From: Symbioplanes lichenis
Lineage (GTDB): Bacteria; Actinomycetota; Actinomycetes; Mycobacteriales; Micromonosporaceae
Length of the DNA stretch: 64,000 nt
Reading direction: 5' to 3'
Assembly (NCBI RefSeq): GCF_030709675.1
Contig: NZ_JAUZQD010000016.1
Span: 124,001-188,000 of the forward strand
The position numbers were made by a program, and so were the translations under genes. The notes beneath the pieces were generated by a model, which had not been told where the DNA came from, made no database searches, and saw only the letters and a list, made by a program, of their open reading frames with translations. Positions 16,399 to 27,904 of this stretch are shown one piece after another (within the stretch, counting starts at the first letter, position 1; each line of letters opens with the position of its first letter).

Positions 16399-17776
16399 CG
16401 GCGTGCTGTCTTTCCTCGGTCTCGGGGGTGTTCTCGGTGCCGGTGGACTCCGCCGGCTCGGTCTCGGCCCGGCGCACCAGCACCGAGTCGATGCGGTTGC
16501 GGCGGCCGGTCGTGCCCTCGGCCACCAGGTGCAGGCCGCCCACGTCGACCGTGGCGCCCGGGATCGGCACCCGGCCCAGCGTCTGCGCGAGCAGGCCGCC
16601 GACCGTCTCGACCTCGTCGGCGGGCAGCTCGACCCCGAACACCTCGCCCAGGTCCTCGATCGGCAGCCGCGCGGTCACCCGCACCGCGCCGTCGTCGAGA
16701 TGCTCGATCGGGGGCCGCTCGACGTCGTATTCGTCGGTGATCTCGCCGACGATCTCCTCGAGGATGTCCTCGATGGTGACCAGGCCGGCCGTCCCACCGT
16801 ACTCGTCGACGACGATCACCAGGTGGGTGCGGGCCGCCTGCATCTCCGACAACAGGTCGTCGACCGGCTTCGACTCGGGCACGAACGTCGCCGGGCGCAT
16901 CACCTCGGCCACCGGCATCGCCGGCGCGGCCGGGTCGCCGTTCTGCGTGCGCCGGATCACGTCCTTGAGATAGAGCACGCCCAGCACGTCGTCGACGCTG
17001 TCCCCGATCACCGGGATGCGCGAGAAGCCCGACCGCAGGAAGAGGAAGAGCGCCTGCTCCAGGCTCTTGGGCGCCTCGATCCACACCATCTCGGTGCGCG
17101 GCACCATCACCTCGCGGGCGATCGTGTCGCCGAGCGCGAAGACCGAGTGGATCATCTCCCGCTCACCGTGCTCCACGACGCCGCGCTGCTCGGCGAGGTC
17201 CACGAGCTCGCGCAGCTCCACCTGGCTGCCGAACGGGCCCTCGGGGAACCCCTTGCCCGGCGTCACCGCGTTGCCGATCAGGATCAGCAGCGAGGCGAGC
17301 GGGTTGAGGACGCGGCCGATCCAGCGCACGAGCGGGGCGGTCGCGCGGCCGACGGCATAGGCGTGCTGGCGCCCCACCGTGCGCGGCGCCACGCCGACCA
17401 CGACGAAGCTCACCACGGTCATCGCCCCGGCCGTGACCAGCGCCGAGCGCCAGCCCACGCCCCAGCTGTCGACCGCCACCAGCGCCACCAGCGTGGTCGC
17501 GGTCAGCTCGCACAGCAGGCGCAGGAGCAACAGCAGATTCAGATGACGTACGACGTCAGCGGCGACCGCGGTCAGCGCGGCGGCTCCCCGCTGCCCCTCC
17601 CGCTCCATCTCGGCGGCCCGCGCGGGCGAGACCGTGGCCAGGGCCGCGTCGGTCATCGAGGCCAGACCGGCCAGGAACACCAGGACGACAGCCGCCCCGA
17701 TCAGTTGCAGATCCGGCAGCCCGGCAGGCGCGGCCGCGCTCGCCCCCTCGGCGAGCACGGCCCATGATCGCTCCAT
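16391..17776 (-). CDS. CBS-domain membrane protein, hemolysin/CorC-CNNM family
   Basis: This 461-residue protein has an N-terminal DUF21-type membrane domain of three or four helices (residues 20-160, including VVLVFLAGLASMTDAALATV and FVVVGVAPRTVGR). A CBS pair follows (EVMVPRTEMVWI, FSRIPVIGDSVDDVLGVLYLKDV, VVDEYGGTAGLVTIEDILEEIVGEI), then a C-terminal CorC/HlyC domain. Family members are linked to Mg2+ or Co2+ homeostasis; older databases call them hemolysins. The CBS domains would sense adenosine nucleotides. It starts 4 bases after ybeY and overlaps the CDA-like gene, so it belongs to the phoH-era operon. Confidence 0.9.
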   Translation of the reverse strand: MERSWAVLAEGASAAAPAGLPDLQLIGAAVVLVFLAGLASMTDAALATVSPARAAEMEREGQRGAAALTAVAADVVRHLNLLLLLRLLCELTATTLVALVAVDSWGVGWRSALVTAGAMTVVSFVVVGVAPRTVGRQHAYAVGRATAPLVRWIGRVLNPLASLLILIGNAVTPGKGFPEGPFGSQVELRELVDLAEQRGVVEHGEREMIHSVFALGDTIAREVMVPRTEMVWIEAPKSLEQALFLFLRSGFSRIPVIGDSVDDVLGVLYLKDVIRRTQNGDPAAPAMPVAEVMRPATFVPESKPVDDLLSEMQAARTHLVIVVDEYGGTAGLVTIEDILEEIVGEITDEYDVERPPIEHLDDGAVRVTARLPIEDLGEVFGVELPADEVETVGGLLAQTLGRVPIPGATVDVGGLHLVAEGTTGRRNRIDSVLVRRAETEPAESTGTENTPETEERQHADA

Positions 17777-17780
17777 CGGC

Positions 17781-18251
17781 TCAGCCGGCCCGCCGCCCGG
17801 AGCGCCAGCTCTGCAGGAGCCGCGCCTGGAGCCCGAACATCTCGCGCTCCTCCTCGGGCTCGGCGTGGTCGTAGCCGAGCAGGTGCAGCACGCCGTGCAC
17901 GGTCAGCAGGTGCAGCTCGTCCGCGGCGGTGTGCCCGGCGGCGACGGCCTGCTTGGCGGCCACCTCCGGCGCGAGCACGATGTCGCCCAGCAGCGCGGGC
18001 TCGCCGGCGCCGGCCTCGCCCGGCCCGTGGTCGACGCTGCCCTCGTCCATCGGGAAGGCGAGGACGTCGGTGGGGCCCTCGCTGCCCATCCACCGATGGT
18101 TGAGCTCGGCCATGTAGTCGATGTCGATGAGCAGGATCGACAGCTCGGCGAGCGGGTTGACCCCCATCTCATCGAGTGCGTGCCGGGCCACCGCGAGAAT
18201 CGCGTCGGTGTCGACCTCGACTCCCGACTCGTTGCCGATCTCGATGGACAT
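17781..18251 (-). CDS. ybeY: rRNA maturation RNase YbeY
   Basis: This 156-residue YbeY is a single-strand endoribonuclease for 16S rRNA 3'-end processing and ribosome quality control. The zinc motif [11 protein letters not shown] is intact near the C-terminus. Other family marks are the N-terminal [36 protein letters not shown] and [11 protein letters not shown]. The [10 protein letters not shown] segment is also typical. The gene lies between phoH and the CBS protein, the usual order in actinobacteria. A 158-bp gap with a hairpin separates it from phoH. Confidence 0.95.
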   Translation of the reverse strand: MSIEIGNESGVEVDTDAILAVARHALDEMGVNPLAELSILLIDIDYMAELNHRWMGSEGPTDVLAFPMDEGSVDHGPGEAGAGEPALLGDIVLAPEVAAKQAVAAGHTAADELHLLTVHGVLHLLGYDHAEPEEEREMFGLQARLLQSWRSGRRAG

Positions 18252-18347
18252 GTGGTGCTCAACCCCAGCTTCCGGATCAGTGGCGCCGGACGGGACGCCC
18301 GGCGGCGGCAGATGTCAGTGTGCCTCTGTGCAATTCTGACGAACGCC

Positions 18348-18378
18348 CCCGGACCGGGCGAGCCCCGGTCCGGGTTTT
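18348..18378. terminator. GC-rich hairpin between phoH and ybeY
   Basis: Arms CCCGGACCGGG and CCCGGTCCGGG flank a five-base loop. A TTTT run follows only on the plus strand, while the genes run minus. It may act as a U-less terminator or attenuator after phoH, as is common in actinobacteria. Confidence 0.55.
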
Positions 18379-18409
18379 GTGACAGCTGAATCAGATTTGG
18401 TGACAGATG

Positions 18410-20545
<2,136 letters not shown>

Positions 20546-20765
20546 AGGGGCGGCCGTGAGGCCTGTGCCACCTGCTCTCTGTCTTAGTCGTCTTAGTCCC
20601 CGCCGCTGGTCGGCGGCGTGCCTGAGGTCGTGCCATCGTATCCGCTCCGGGCCGCCCCCGCCGAGGCCATTACCGCCCGTTTCGGCGGCCGGAAGGTCAC
20701 GGTGAGGTACTGCTCGAACCCGGACGCGGGAGACGCGGACGAGGTCTCGCCCGGGTACCGGAGCT

Positions 20766-22157
20766 TCAAGCCCCCTCGGAGACCCAGACGCCGTCGAAGC
20801 CTTCCTGACGACGCGTGAAGCGATATGTGGCCCAGTGCATCCGGACCACCTCGCCCGACGGGTCGCGGGTCAGGCGCAGCAGTTCACCGGTCTCGCGGCC
20901 GGAGACCGTACGGAGGATGTCGGGGTTGTCGGGGAGCGGGCGGAAGACCGAGGGCGGGAGGTCCGCCGGGGCCTCCGCGCCGCGGGCCTGCAGCGCGCCG
21001 TCGTGCCAGCTGAAGATGTGCGGGAAGCCCTCGCCCCACCAGGGCCCGAGGACGGACCGGTAGAGAGCGGGGGCGGGCCGCCCGGGCCGCCACGGCACGA
21101 TGTCGGCGGGGTCGTCCTCGACGCTGGCCTGCAGCAGCTCGTGCACCAGGGCGTTGATCTCGCCGGCCGTCCCGGAGGAGCCGAGGACCGCCGCGCCGAG
21201 GGCGCCGGGGTTGCCGTCGCCGCCGCGGCGGCCGTAGACGCCGGCGAGGAAGCCGGGCATGGCGCCGTCGTGGCCGACGTGCACGATGCGCCGGCCTTGC
21301 GGGACGAGGATGAGGCCGAGGCCGAAGCCGCTCGCCCAGACGGTCTCGTCGCGGGTGGTCAGGGGCCAGCGCATCTCGTCGAGGGTGGCGGGGGCGAGGA
21401 CCCGGGCGCCGGGGTCGACGAGCTCCGGGGAGGCGAGGAAGGCGGCCCAGCGGGCCATGTCGCGGGCGGTGCTCCAGAGCTGGGCGGCGGGGCCGGCGCC
21501 GCGCATGTCGAAGGGAGGCTCGGGGCGGGCGGCGTCGGAGTACGCGTCGACGAGCCAGCCGGTGACCGCCCGCTCGGTGGGGTCGACGGTGGTCTCGGTG
21601 AGGCCGAGCGGGTCGAGGATGCGCTCCTGGAGGACCGAGGCCCACGTGCCGCCGCGGAGCCGGGCGACGAGCTGGCCCAGCACGGCGAGCCCGAGGTTGG
21701 AGTAGTGGAAGCGGCGCCCGTCGGGCAGGACCCGCTCGGCCCGGTCGAGCTCGGCGAGGAGCTGCCGGTCGTCCGGGGTGACGAGGGTGTCCCAGACGTC
21801 GCCGTGCGGCTCGCGCTGATAGCCGGCGGTGTGCGAGAGCAGCCGGCGGACGGTGGCGGTGCCGTGGGCGGGCACGTCGAGGTGGGCGGCGATCGGGTCG
21901 TCGAGGTCGAGCAGGCCCTCGTCGCGGGCCTGCAGGACGAGGACGGCGGTGAACGTCTTGGTGACCGAGCCGATGCGGAAGCGGCTGCCGGCGTCGAGGG
22001 GATGGCCGGTGCCGGACTCGCCGACGGTGAGGGTCCACGGGTCGCGGTCGGCTCGGTGCACGGCGACCGACAGCGCGGGGACGCGGCCGTCGGCCTGGGC
22101 CCGGCGGGTGGCTCGGTCGAGGCGCTGCCGGGCGGCGGTCAGACGTTCAGAGGTCAC
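20766..22157 (-). CDS. Serine hydrolase, beta-lactamase/DD-peptidase fold (class C type)
   Basis: This 463-residue protein has the three active-site motifs of the class C beta-lactamase and esterase family: SVTK (nucleophile Ser and Lys) in FRIGSVTKTFTAVL, YSN in FHYSNLGLAVLGQL, and HVGHDG. No signal peptide is visible, so it is likely cytoplasmic; many actinobacterial members are esterases or D-aminopeptidases. About 130 residues after the hydrolase core form an extra C-terminal beta domain (ALYRSVLGPWWGEGFPHIFSW and later). I take the GTG at 22157; a TTG two codons earlier is also open. It diverges from the GH3 gene with only 23 bases between starts. Confidence 0.85.
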   Translation of the reverse strand: MTSERLTAARQRLDRATRRAQADGRVPALSVAVHRADRDPWTLTVGESGTGHPLDAGSRFRIGSVTKTFTAVLVLQARDEGLLDLDDPIAAHLDVPAHGTATVRRLLSHTAGYQREPHGDVWDTLVTPDDRQLLAELDRAERVLPDGRRFHYSNLGLAVLGQLVARLRGGTWASVLQERILDPLGLTETTVDPTERAVTGWLVDAYSDAARPEPPFDMRGAGPAAQLWSTARDMARWAAFLASPELVDPGARVLAPATLDEMRWPLTTRDETVWASGFGLGLILVPQGRRIVHVGHDGAMPGFLAGVYGRRGGDGNPGALGAAVLGSSGTAGEINALVHELLQASVEDDPADIVPWRPGRPAPALYRSVLGPWWGEGFPHIFSWHDGALQARGAEAPADLPPSVFRPLPDNPDILRTVSGRETGELLRLTRDPSGEVVRMHWATYRFTRRQEGFDGVWVSEGA

Positions 22158-22180
22158 CCCCAAGATCCTAAGCTCAGGGG

Positions 22181-24565
22181 ATGACTGACCCTGGGGACCT
22201 CGTCGGGCTGTTGTCGCTGGAGGAGAAGGTGTCCCTTCTCACCGGCCAGGACTTCTGGTCGCTGCCCGCCCTGCCGCGGATCGGGTTGCGGTCGCTCGTG
22301 ATGTCGGACGGCCCGGTCGGCGTACGCGGCACGGGCTGGGCGCCGGAGGATCCGTCCGTGGCGCTGCCGAGCCCGACGGCGCTGGCCGCCACCTGGGACG
22401 TCGAGCTGGCCCGGGAGGCCGGCCGGCTGCTCGGGCTCGAGTCGCGGCGCAAGGGCGTGCACGTGCTGCTCGGGCCGACGGTCAACCTGCAGCGCACGCC
22501 GCTGGGCGGGCGGCACTTCGAGTGCTACTCGGAGGATCCTCTGCTGTCGGGCGAGCTCGCCGCCGGGTTCGTGACCGGCGTGCAGGAGCAGGGCGTGGGC
22601 ACGACGGTCAAGCATCTGGTCGGCAACGACTTCGAGACCGAGCGCATGACCGTCGACGTGCGGATCGGCGAGCGGGCGCTGCGCGAGGTCTATCTGGCGC
22701 CCTTCGAGCGAGTCGTGGCGGCGGGCGGCTGGGGCGTGATGAGTGCGTACAACGGGGTCAACGGCCTGCCGATGGCTTCGAATGGGCCCCTGCAGCAGGA
22801 CGTGCTCAAGGACGAGTGGGGCTTCGACGGGGTGGTCGTCTCCGACTGGCGCGCGGCCCGGGACACGGTCGGCGCGGCGCTCGGCGGCCTCGACATCGCG
22901 ATGCCGGCCCTGGAGAACCCCTGGGGACCGAAACTGGTCAGTGCGGTCCGGTCCGGCGCGGTGCCGGAGGAGCTGATCGACGACAAGGTACGCCGGGTGC
23001 TGCGCCTGGCGGCCCGGGTCGGCGCGCTCGGCGAGGAAAGGCCCGCGGCGGAGGTGAGCGGATCCGAGCTGCCGCGCGAACTGGCGTCGAGGTCCTTCGT
23101 CCTCGCCCGGAACGAGCACTTCACGCTCCCCCTCGAGCCCGCCGCCCTGACCCGCGTGGCGGTGATCGGCGCGCTGGCCACCGACGCGCGCGTACTCGGC
23201 GGCGGCAGCGCCCAGGTGACTCCGCCGCACGTCGTGTCCCCGTGGGAGGGGCTCGTGCGGGCGCTGCCCGGGGTCGACGTGGTGCACGCGGTCGGCGCGG
23301 ACCCTCGACCGTTTTTGCCCGCTCTCGCCGTGCCCACCACGGTGACGCTCCTCGGGGCGGACCACACGTTCGAGGTGCCGGCCGCGGCGGTGCGGTGGAT
23401 CGGCAACCTGCCGGGCGGCACCGACCCGGCGGCGGTGACCGGCATCGAGCTGGTGACCACGTTCACACCGTTGGAGGACGGCGAGCACACGTTCGCGGTG
23501 TCGGGGTTCGGGACGTTCGAGCTGCGGGTCGGTGACGAAACTCTCCCGATCGGCACGCTGCACCCGGCCGGCACGGGACGGGCGGACCTGCTGCTGGCGC
23601 CGCGCGAGCACCGCGTGACCGTCGCGCTGACGGGAGGCGTACCCGTGGAAGTCAAGCTGCGGCAGACCCTGCAGCCGGGGATGGGGCACACGATCGCCAC
23701 GACGCTGGGCCACCAGCCGCCCGGCGTGTCGGCCGAGGGCCTGCTGGCCGAGGCGGTGGAGGCGGCGCGCGAGGCGGACGTCGCGATCGTGGTCGTGGGC
23801 ACGACCGAGCAGGTCGAGTCGGAGGGCTTCGACCGCACGTCACTCTCGCTGCCGGGCCGGCAGGACGAGCTGGTCGTACGGGTGGCGGCCGCGAATCCCC
23901 GCACGGTGGTCGTGGTCAACGCGGGCTCGCCGGTGCTGCTGCCCTGGGCCCACGACGTCGCGGCGATTCTTCTCACCTGGTTCCCGGGGCAGGACGCGGG
24001 GCTGGCGCTGGCCGACGTGCTGCTCGGCAGCGAGGAGCCGGGCGGGCGGTTGCCGACGACGTGGCCGCGGCGCGAGCAGGACTGCCCGATCCTCGAGGTG
24101 CGGCCGCGTGACGGCGGGCTGAGCTACGACGAGGATGTGTTCCTGGGCTACCGGGCGTGGGACCGGGCCGGCACGGCGCCGCTCTACGCCTTCGGGCACG
24201 GGCTGGGCTACACGAGCTGGCACTACGAGTCGCTGGTGGCGACCGCGACGGAGGCGGTGGTCACGCTGCGGAACGCGGGCGCGCGCTTCGGGCGCGAGGT
24301 CGTGCAGGTGTACGTGGCCCCGGCCGGCGAAGCGCCGGTCGGCGTCGGCCCGCACGGGATGCTGCCGGAACGCCCGCAACGGTGGCTGGCCGGCTTCGCG
24401 GCGGTGGCGGCGCATCCGGGTGAGACGGTGACCGTGCGGATCCCGTTGCCCGCGCGGACGTGGCAGATCTGGGACGCGGGGTGGCACACGGTGCCGGGGG
24501 CGTACACGGTCGTTGCCGCGCACGCCCTCGACGATCCGCGTCTGACAGCGTCGCTGACGCTGTGA
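22181..24565 (+). CDS. Glycoside hydrolase family 3 beta-glucosidase-like enzyme with PA14 domain
   Basis: This 794-residue GH3 enzyme has an N-terminal barrel with LPSPTALAATWD, NLQRTPLGGRHFECYSEDP, KHLVGNDFETER and the nucleophile Asp in GVVVSDW. The second GH3 domain follows, interrupted by a PA14-like beta domain (about residues 385-500, with EDGEHTFAVSGFGTFELRVGD). The fibronectin-III-like C-terminal domain ends the protein (from about 690). This order matches PA14-containing beta-glucosidases of plant-polymer degraders. No signal peptide is present, so it acts inside the cell on imported oligosaccharides. It shares a short divergent promoter region with the beta-lactamase-fold hydrolase. 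Confidence 0.9.
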   Translation: MTDPGDLVGLLSLEEKVSLLTGQDFWSLPALPRIGLRSLVMSDGPVGVRGTGWAPEDPSVALPSPTALAATWDVELAREAGRLLGLESRRKGVHVLLGPTVNLQRTPLGGRHFECYSEDPLLSGELAAGFVTGVQEQGVGTTVKHLVGNDFETERMTVDVRIGERALREVYLAPFERVVAAGGWGVMSAYNGVNGLPMASNGPLQQDVLKDEWGFDGVVVSDWRAARDTVGAALGGLDIAMPALENPWGPKLVSAVRSGAVPEELIDDKVRRVLRLAARVGALGEERPAAEVSGSELPRELASRSFVLARNEHFTLPLEPAALTRVAVIGALATDARVLGGGSAQVTPPHVVSPWEGLVRALPGVDVVHAVGADPRPFLPALAVPTTVTLLGADHTFEVPAAAVRWIGNLPGGTDPAAVTGIELVTTFTPLEDGEHTFAVSGFGTFELRVGDETLPIGTLHPAGTGRADLLLAPREHRVTVALTGGVPVEVKLRQTLQPGMGHTIATTLGHQPPGVSAEGLLAEAVEAAREADVAIVVVGTTEQVESEGFDRTSLSLPGRQDELVVRVAAANPRTVVVVNAGSPVLLPWAHDVAAILLTWFPGQDAGLALADVLLGSEEPGGRLPTTWPRREQDCPILEVRPRDGGLSYDEDVFLGYRAWDRAGTAPLYAFGHGLGYTSWHYESLVATATEAVVTLRNAGARFGREVVQVYVAPAGEAPVGVGPHGMLPERPQRWLAGFAAVAAHPGETVTVRIPLPARTWQIWDAGWHTVPGAYTVVAAHALDDPRLTASLTL

Positions 24566-24574
24566 GCTGTGGTC

Positions 24575-25042
24575 TTACTCCTCGTCGCGGACGACGATCA
24601 GATCGATCCCGTCCGCGGCGTTGTTCTTCCAGGTGACCTTGTAGCCGGGCCAGCTGCCCTGCAGGTCACCGTCGGCGCCGACCGTCTTGTGGATCCGGGA
24701 GCTGAGCGCCCCGGGCACCTGGAGCGTGTCCAGGATGCAGGTCAGCGCGTCCGCGGAGATGCCGGCCGAGGACTTCTCCTCGCCGGCGCCGCTCACGGTG
24801 AGCTTGCTGTTGTTGTCGGACAGCTTGGTGCCCTTGCGGTCGGGGTCACACTTGTTGGCGGCGTCGGCCATGGGGTCCGCAGTGGACTCCGCGACCGGCG
24901 CGGCCGAGACTTCCTGGTCGCCGCCGAGCAGGCGGGGCCCGAGGACCACGCCGGCGGCCACGACGAAGACAGCGAGAAGGATCCACGGGAGTGGGCTTCT
25001 CTTCCGGGCATGCGCCTGGACTGGTTGCTGGGGGCTGGTCAT
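24575..25042 (-). CDS. Small membrane-anchored protein with extracellular domain
   Basis: This 155-residue protein has a short basic cytoplasmic start (QAHARKRSPLPW), one transmembrane helix (ILLAVFVVAAGVVLGP) and an extracellular part of about 110 residues. Two Cys residues (NKCDPDRKG and LTCILDTL) could form a disulfide. The final strands (GYKVTWKNN, GIDLIVVRDE) suggest a small alpha/beta domain. I do not recognise the family. It converges on the GH3 gene with only nine bases between stops. Upstream, about 280 bases contain no further gene. Confidence 0.7.
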   Translation of the reverse strand: MTSPQQPVQAHARKRSPLPWILLAVFVVAAGVVLGPRLLGGDQEVSAAPVAESTADPMADAANKCDPDRKGTKLSDNNSKLTVSGAGEEKSSAGISADALTCILDTLQVPGALSSRIHKTVGADGDLQGSWPGYKVTWKNNAADGIDLIVVRDEE

Positions 25043-25272
25043 GTCACGTCCTCAGCGTCGAGGGGGAGGGGATCAACGCGAGCACGAAGTTTCCTCCTCG
25101 TGACCGATGGTGACAACGATCATGCGCTGAGTTCGGACGAACGGATGAGCCGACAGTGGGCGAACGGTGTGGGTACACCCCCCAGAGTTGCGGGAAAGTG
25201 CAGGTAACACCCCTACTTGATCATTAAGGGCCGGACCGCAGATCCTCCGCCCCACCACCCGCCGAAGCCCCG

Positions 25273-25302
25273 AAAAGCGGCCCGGACACCGACCCGGGCC
25301 GC
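25273..25302 (-). terminator. Intrinsic terminator of the ornithine monooxygenase gene
   Basis: On the minus strand GCGGCCCGG and CCGGGCCGC flank an eight-base loop and are followed by TTTT. It lies 20 bases after the monooxygenase stop codon. Confidence 0.8.
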
Positions 25303-25322
25303 AAAAAGTTTCGTGATCGGTG

Positions 25323-26618
25323 TCACGCGGGAATGAGCGAGGGGGCCGTCCGGCGCGAGACGACCGAGTCGAGAATCTCGCCCACCCGGATGGCCGTGTT
25401 GGACAACAGCGCCGACGTGATGCCGTGCGTGTGCTCGGTGCCGCCCTGCAGATAGATGCCCGCCCGCAGGGCCGGGTCGGCGGTGATCCGGTAGTCGCGC
25501 TCGACCCGCGGCCGGCCCTGCTCGTCGCGCCGGCACAGCTCGCCGACGTCGCCGAGGATCGTGAACGGGTCGGCCTGGTGATAGCCGGTCGCGCACACGA
25601 CCACGTCCGCCTCGAGCATGGTCACCTCGCCGGTGACCAGCGAGTGCACGGCCGCCACCACGCCGTCCGGGCCGTCGGTCACCTGGGTCATCCGGGAGAC
25701 GTTCAGCATGCGCAGCCGCTCCCGGCCGAGGACCTTCTCCTGGTACGCCCGGCGGTACAGGTCGTTGATGAGGTCGATGTCCACCACGGAGTAGTTCGTG
25801 TTGCCGTGATAGTCCATGAGCTGCTGCTTCACCGGCTCCGGCGCCGTGTAGAACTCGTCGACGGCGGCCGGGTCGAAGATGCGGTTGGCGAAGCTGCTGT
25901 CGTCGGCGGGCGAGTAGCCGTACCGGGAGAAGACCGCACACACCTCGGCCTCGGGGAACTCCGTGTGCAGCGTGGCGACCGCCTCCGCGGCGCTCTGCCC
26001 GGCGCCCACGACGACGAAGCGGCGCGGCCGGGTGCCCCGGATCCCGGGCAGCCGGTGCAGCAGGTCACTGGTGTGCCAGACCCGGTCCGAGGCGGTCACG
26101 CCCTCGGGCAGCCGCGGGCGCAGGCCGGTGCCGATGACCAGATTCCGGGCGCGCAGCGTCGTCAGCCGCTCCCCCTCGCGGGCCAGCACATCGACTGCCG
26201 TGACGTCGCCCCCGTCGGCGCACACCGGCGTGACCGAGAGCACCTCCGAGCCGTACGTGACCTGGTCGGCGACCTGCCCGGCGGCCCACACGAAGTAGTC
26301 GTGGAACTCGGCGCGCAGCGGGAACAGGTTCTTGTGGTTGATGAAGTCGATCAGCCGCCCCCGGTCGTGCAGGTAGCGCAGGAAGCTGAACTCGCTGGTC
26401 GGGTTCCGGAGCGTGACCAGGTCCTTGAGGAACGAGACCTGCATCGTCGCGTCGTCCAGCAGCATGCCGCGATGCCAGCCGAAGGTCGCCTGCCGTTCGA
26501 GGAACCGCGCGGAGACCGGAGAGCCGCCCGAGTCGTTGTGCTCCGACACGGCGATCGCCATGGCCAGATTGGACGGGCCGAAGCCGATCCCCACGACGTC
26601 GAGCTCAGGTTCAGACAT
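25323..26618 (-). CDS. L-ornithine N5-monooxygenase (siderophore)
   Basis: This 431-residue flavoprotein converts ornithine to N5-hydroxyornithine with NADPH and O2, the first step of hydroxamate assembly. FAD motif GIGFGPSNLA is near residues 11-20; the segment MQVSFLKDLVTLRNPTSEFSF is typical of the SidA/PvdA/IucD family; the NADPH motif VVGAGQSAAEA is near 200; the ATGYH motif and HTHGITSALLSN close the protein. The ATG at 26618 has GGAGGG seven bases upstream and is preferred over the codon at 26633. An iron box lies 40 bases upstream, shared with the divergent formyltransferase. The enzyme feeds modules 1, 3 and 5 of the NRPS. Confidence 0.94.
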   Translation of the reverse strand: MSEPELDVVGIGFGPSNLAMAIAVSEHNDSGGSPVSARFLERQATFGWHRGMLLDDATMQVSFLKDLVTLRNPTSEFSFLRYLHDRGRLIDFINHKNLFPLRAEFHDYFVWAAGQVADQVTYGSEVLSVTPVCADGGDVTAVDVLAREGERLTTLRARNLVIGTGLRPRLPEGVTASDRVWHTSDLLHRLPGIRGTRPRRFVVVGAGQSAAEAVATLHTEFPEAEVCAVFSRYGYSPADDSSFANRIFDPAAVDEFYTAPEPVKQQLMDYHGNTNYSVVDIDLINDLYRRAYQEKVLGRERLRMLNVSRMTQVTDGPDGVVAAVHSLVTGEVTMLEADVVVCATGYHQADPFTILGDVGELCRRDEQGRPRVERDYRITADPALRAGIYLQGGTEHTHGITSALLSNTAIRVGEILDSVVSRRTAPSLIPA

Positions 26619-26657
26619 GTCCGTTCCCTCCAACGCGGGGCCGACCTGGCCCCAGAT

Positions 26658-26676
26658 TTCGGTTAGCCTAACCTAA
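26658..26676. promoter_or_regulatory. Iron box (DmdR/IdeR-type operator) 1
   Basis: The 19-mer TTCGGTTAGCCTAACCTAA is a near-perfect copy of the actinobacterial iron box palindrome (TTAGGTTAGSCTAACCTAA). It sits between the divergent monooxygenase and formyltransferase genes and should repress both when Fe2+ is plentiful. Confidence 0.9.
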
Positions 26677-26709
26677 GGTCTTGCACCCACGGATGAGGGA
26701 GAAACATTC

Positions 26710-27666
26710 ATGCGAGTCGTCATGTTCGGCTTTCAGACGTGGGGGCACCGGACCCTGCAGGCTCTTTTGGAGTCCGAACACGACGTCGTGACCGTGGTGA
26801 CCCATCCCCGGGGCGAGGGCGCCTACGAGAAAGTCTGGGCCGACTCGGTCGAGGACCTCGCCCGCGAGGCCGGCGTGCCGGTGCTCATTCGCGAGCGCGC
26901 CGACGACGACGAGCTCTACGACGCGCTGAAGCAGGCCGCCCCGGACGTGCTCGTCGCCACGAACTGGCGCACGTGGATCCCGCCCCGCGTCTTCTCGCTG
27001 CCGCCGTTCGGGACGCTGAACGTGCATGATGCGCTGCTCCCGGCGTACGCGGGATTCTCGCCCTTGATCTGGGCTCTGCTCAACGACGAACCGGAAGTCG
27101 GCGTCACCGCGCACCTCATGGACGACACGCTGGACGCGGGACCGATCGTCCTCCAGCGCGCCGTCCCGGTCGGCCCATCGGACACGACGACCGACCTGTT
27201 TCACAAGACGCTCGAGCTGTTCGGCCCGATCACGGTCGACGGCCTCGCCGAGCTGGCGACGGGCCGCCGCGACTTCCCGCCGCAGGACCGGTCGAAGGCC
27301 AGCTTCTTCCACAAGCGTGCTGAGGAGGACATCCGCATCGACTGGACCTGGACCGCCGAGGAGCTGTCCCGGCTGGTCCGCGCGCAGTCGGCGCCCTATC
27401 CGCAGGCCTTCTGCTTCCACAAGGGACAACGGCTGGAGATCGTCCGGGCGCGGGTGTCGGAGGCGATCTATGGCGGGACGCCCGGGCGCATCTTCTATCG
27501 CGAGGGCGACGGTGTGGCCGTGGTCGCCGGGGCCGAGGCTCGGCGGGGGCGCAGCAAGGCGCTGCTCATCCAGACCGTCCGCACCGAGGACGGCGTGGAG
27601 CGGGCCGCCCAAGACTATTTCCGCACCATGGGCGGCTATCTGACCAGCTATCCGCGGCCGGCCTGA
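26710..27666 (+). CDS. N5-hydroxyornithine formyltransferase (FxbA/CchA-like)
   Basis: This 318-residue protein is related to methionyl-tRNA formyltransferase and transfers formyl from N10-formyl-THF. The catalytic region is LNVHDALLPAYAGFSP, with the conserved Asn/His and, later, HLMDDTLDAGPIV holding the Asp. A C-terminal OB-like domain follows (FHKRAEEDIRIDWTWTAEEL to the end). In this context it should formylate N5-hydroxyornithine to fhOrn, the residue expected for NRPS module 1, like FxbA in exochelin and CchA in coelichelin synthesis. It is under the shared iron box and starts 34 bases from it. Confidence 0.9.
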   Translation: MRVVMFGFQTWGHRTLQALLESEHDVVTVVTHPRGEGAYEKVWADSVEDLAREAGVPVLIRERADDDELYDALKQAAPDVLVATNWRTWIPPRVFSLPPFGTLNVHDALLPAYAGFSPLIWALLNDEPEVGVTAHLMDDTLDAGPIVLQRAVPVGPSDTTTDLFHKTLELFGPITVDGLAELATGRRDFPPQDRSKASFFHKRAEEDIRIDWTWTAEELSRLVRAQSAPYPQAFCFHKGQRLEIVRARVSEAIYGGTPGRIFYREGDGVAVVAGAEARRGRSKALLIQTVRTEDGVERAAQDYFRTMGGYLTSYPRPA

Positions 27667-27904
27667 CGCTCTGCTCCTGTCGGCGCGGCGTTTCGCGGCC
27701 CGCGCTGTCGGCTGCGCGCGGGCCCGGCCGAGCCGCCCGCCCCGGCCCCGCCGCGCGCGATTCGCAGATCGGCGCGGCGGTCGGCCTCGCGGCCGGGGCG
27801 GAGCGGGACCGGTCGTGGGCGCCACCCTCCCCGGCACGCCCAGCGACACCACTGTGCCGCGCCGGCCGGGACCGGACCAGTACGCAGCTGCGTACCGGTT
27901 TTGA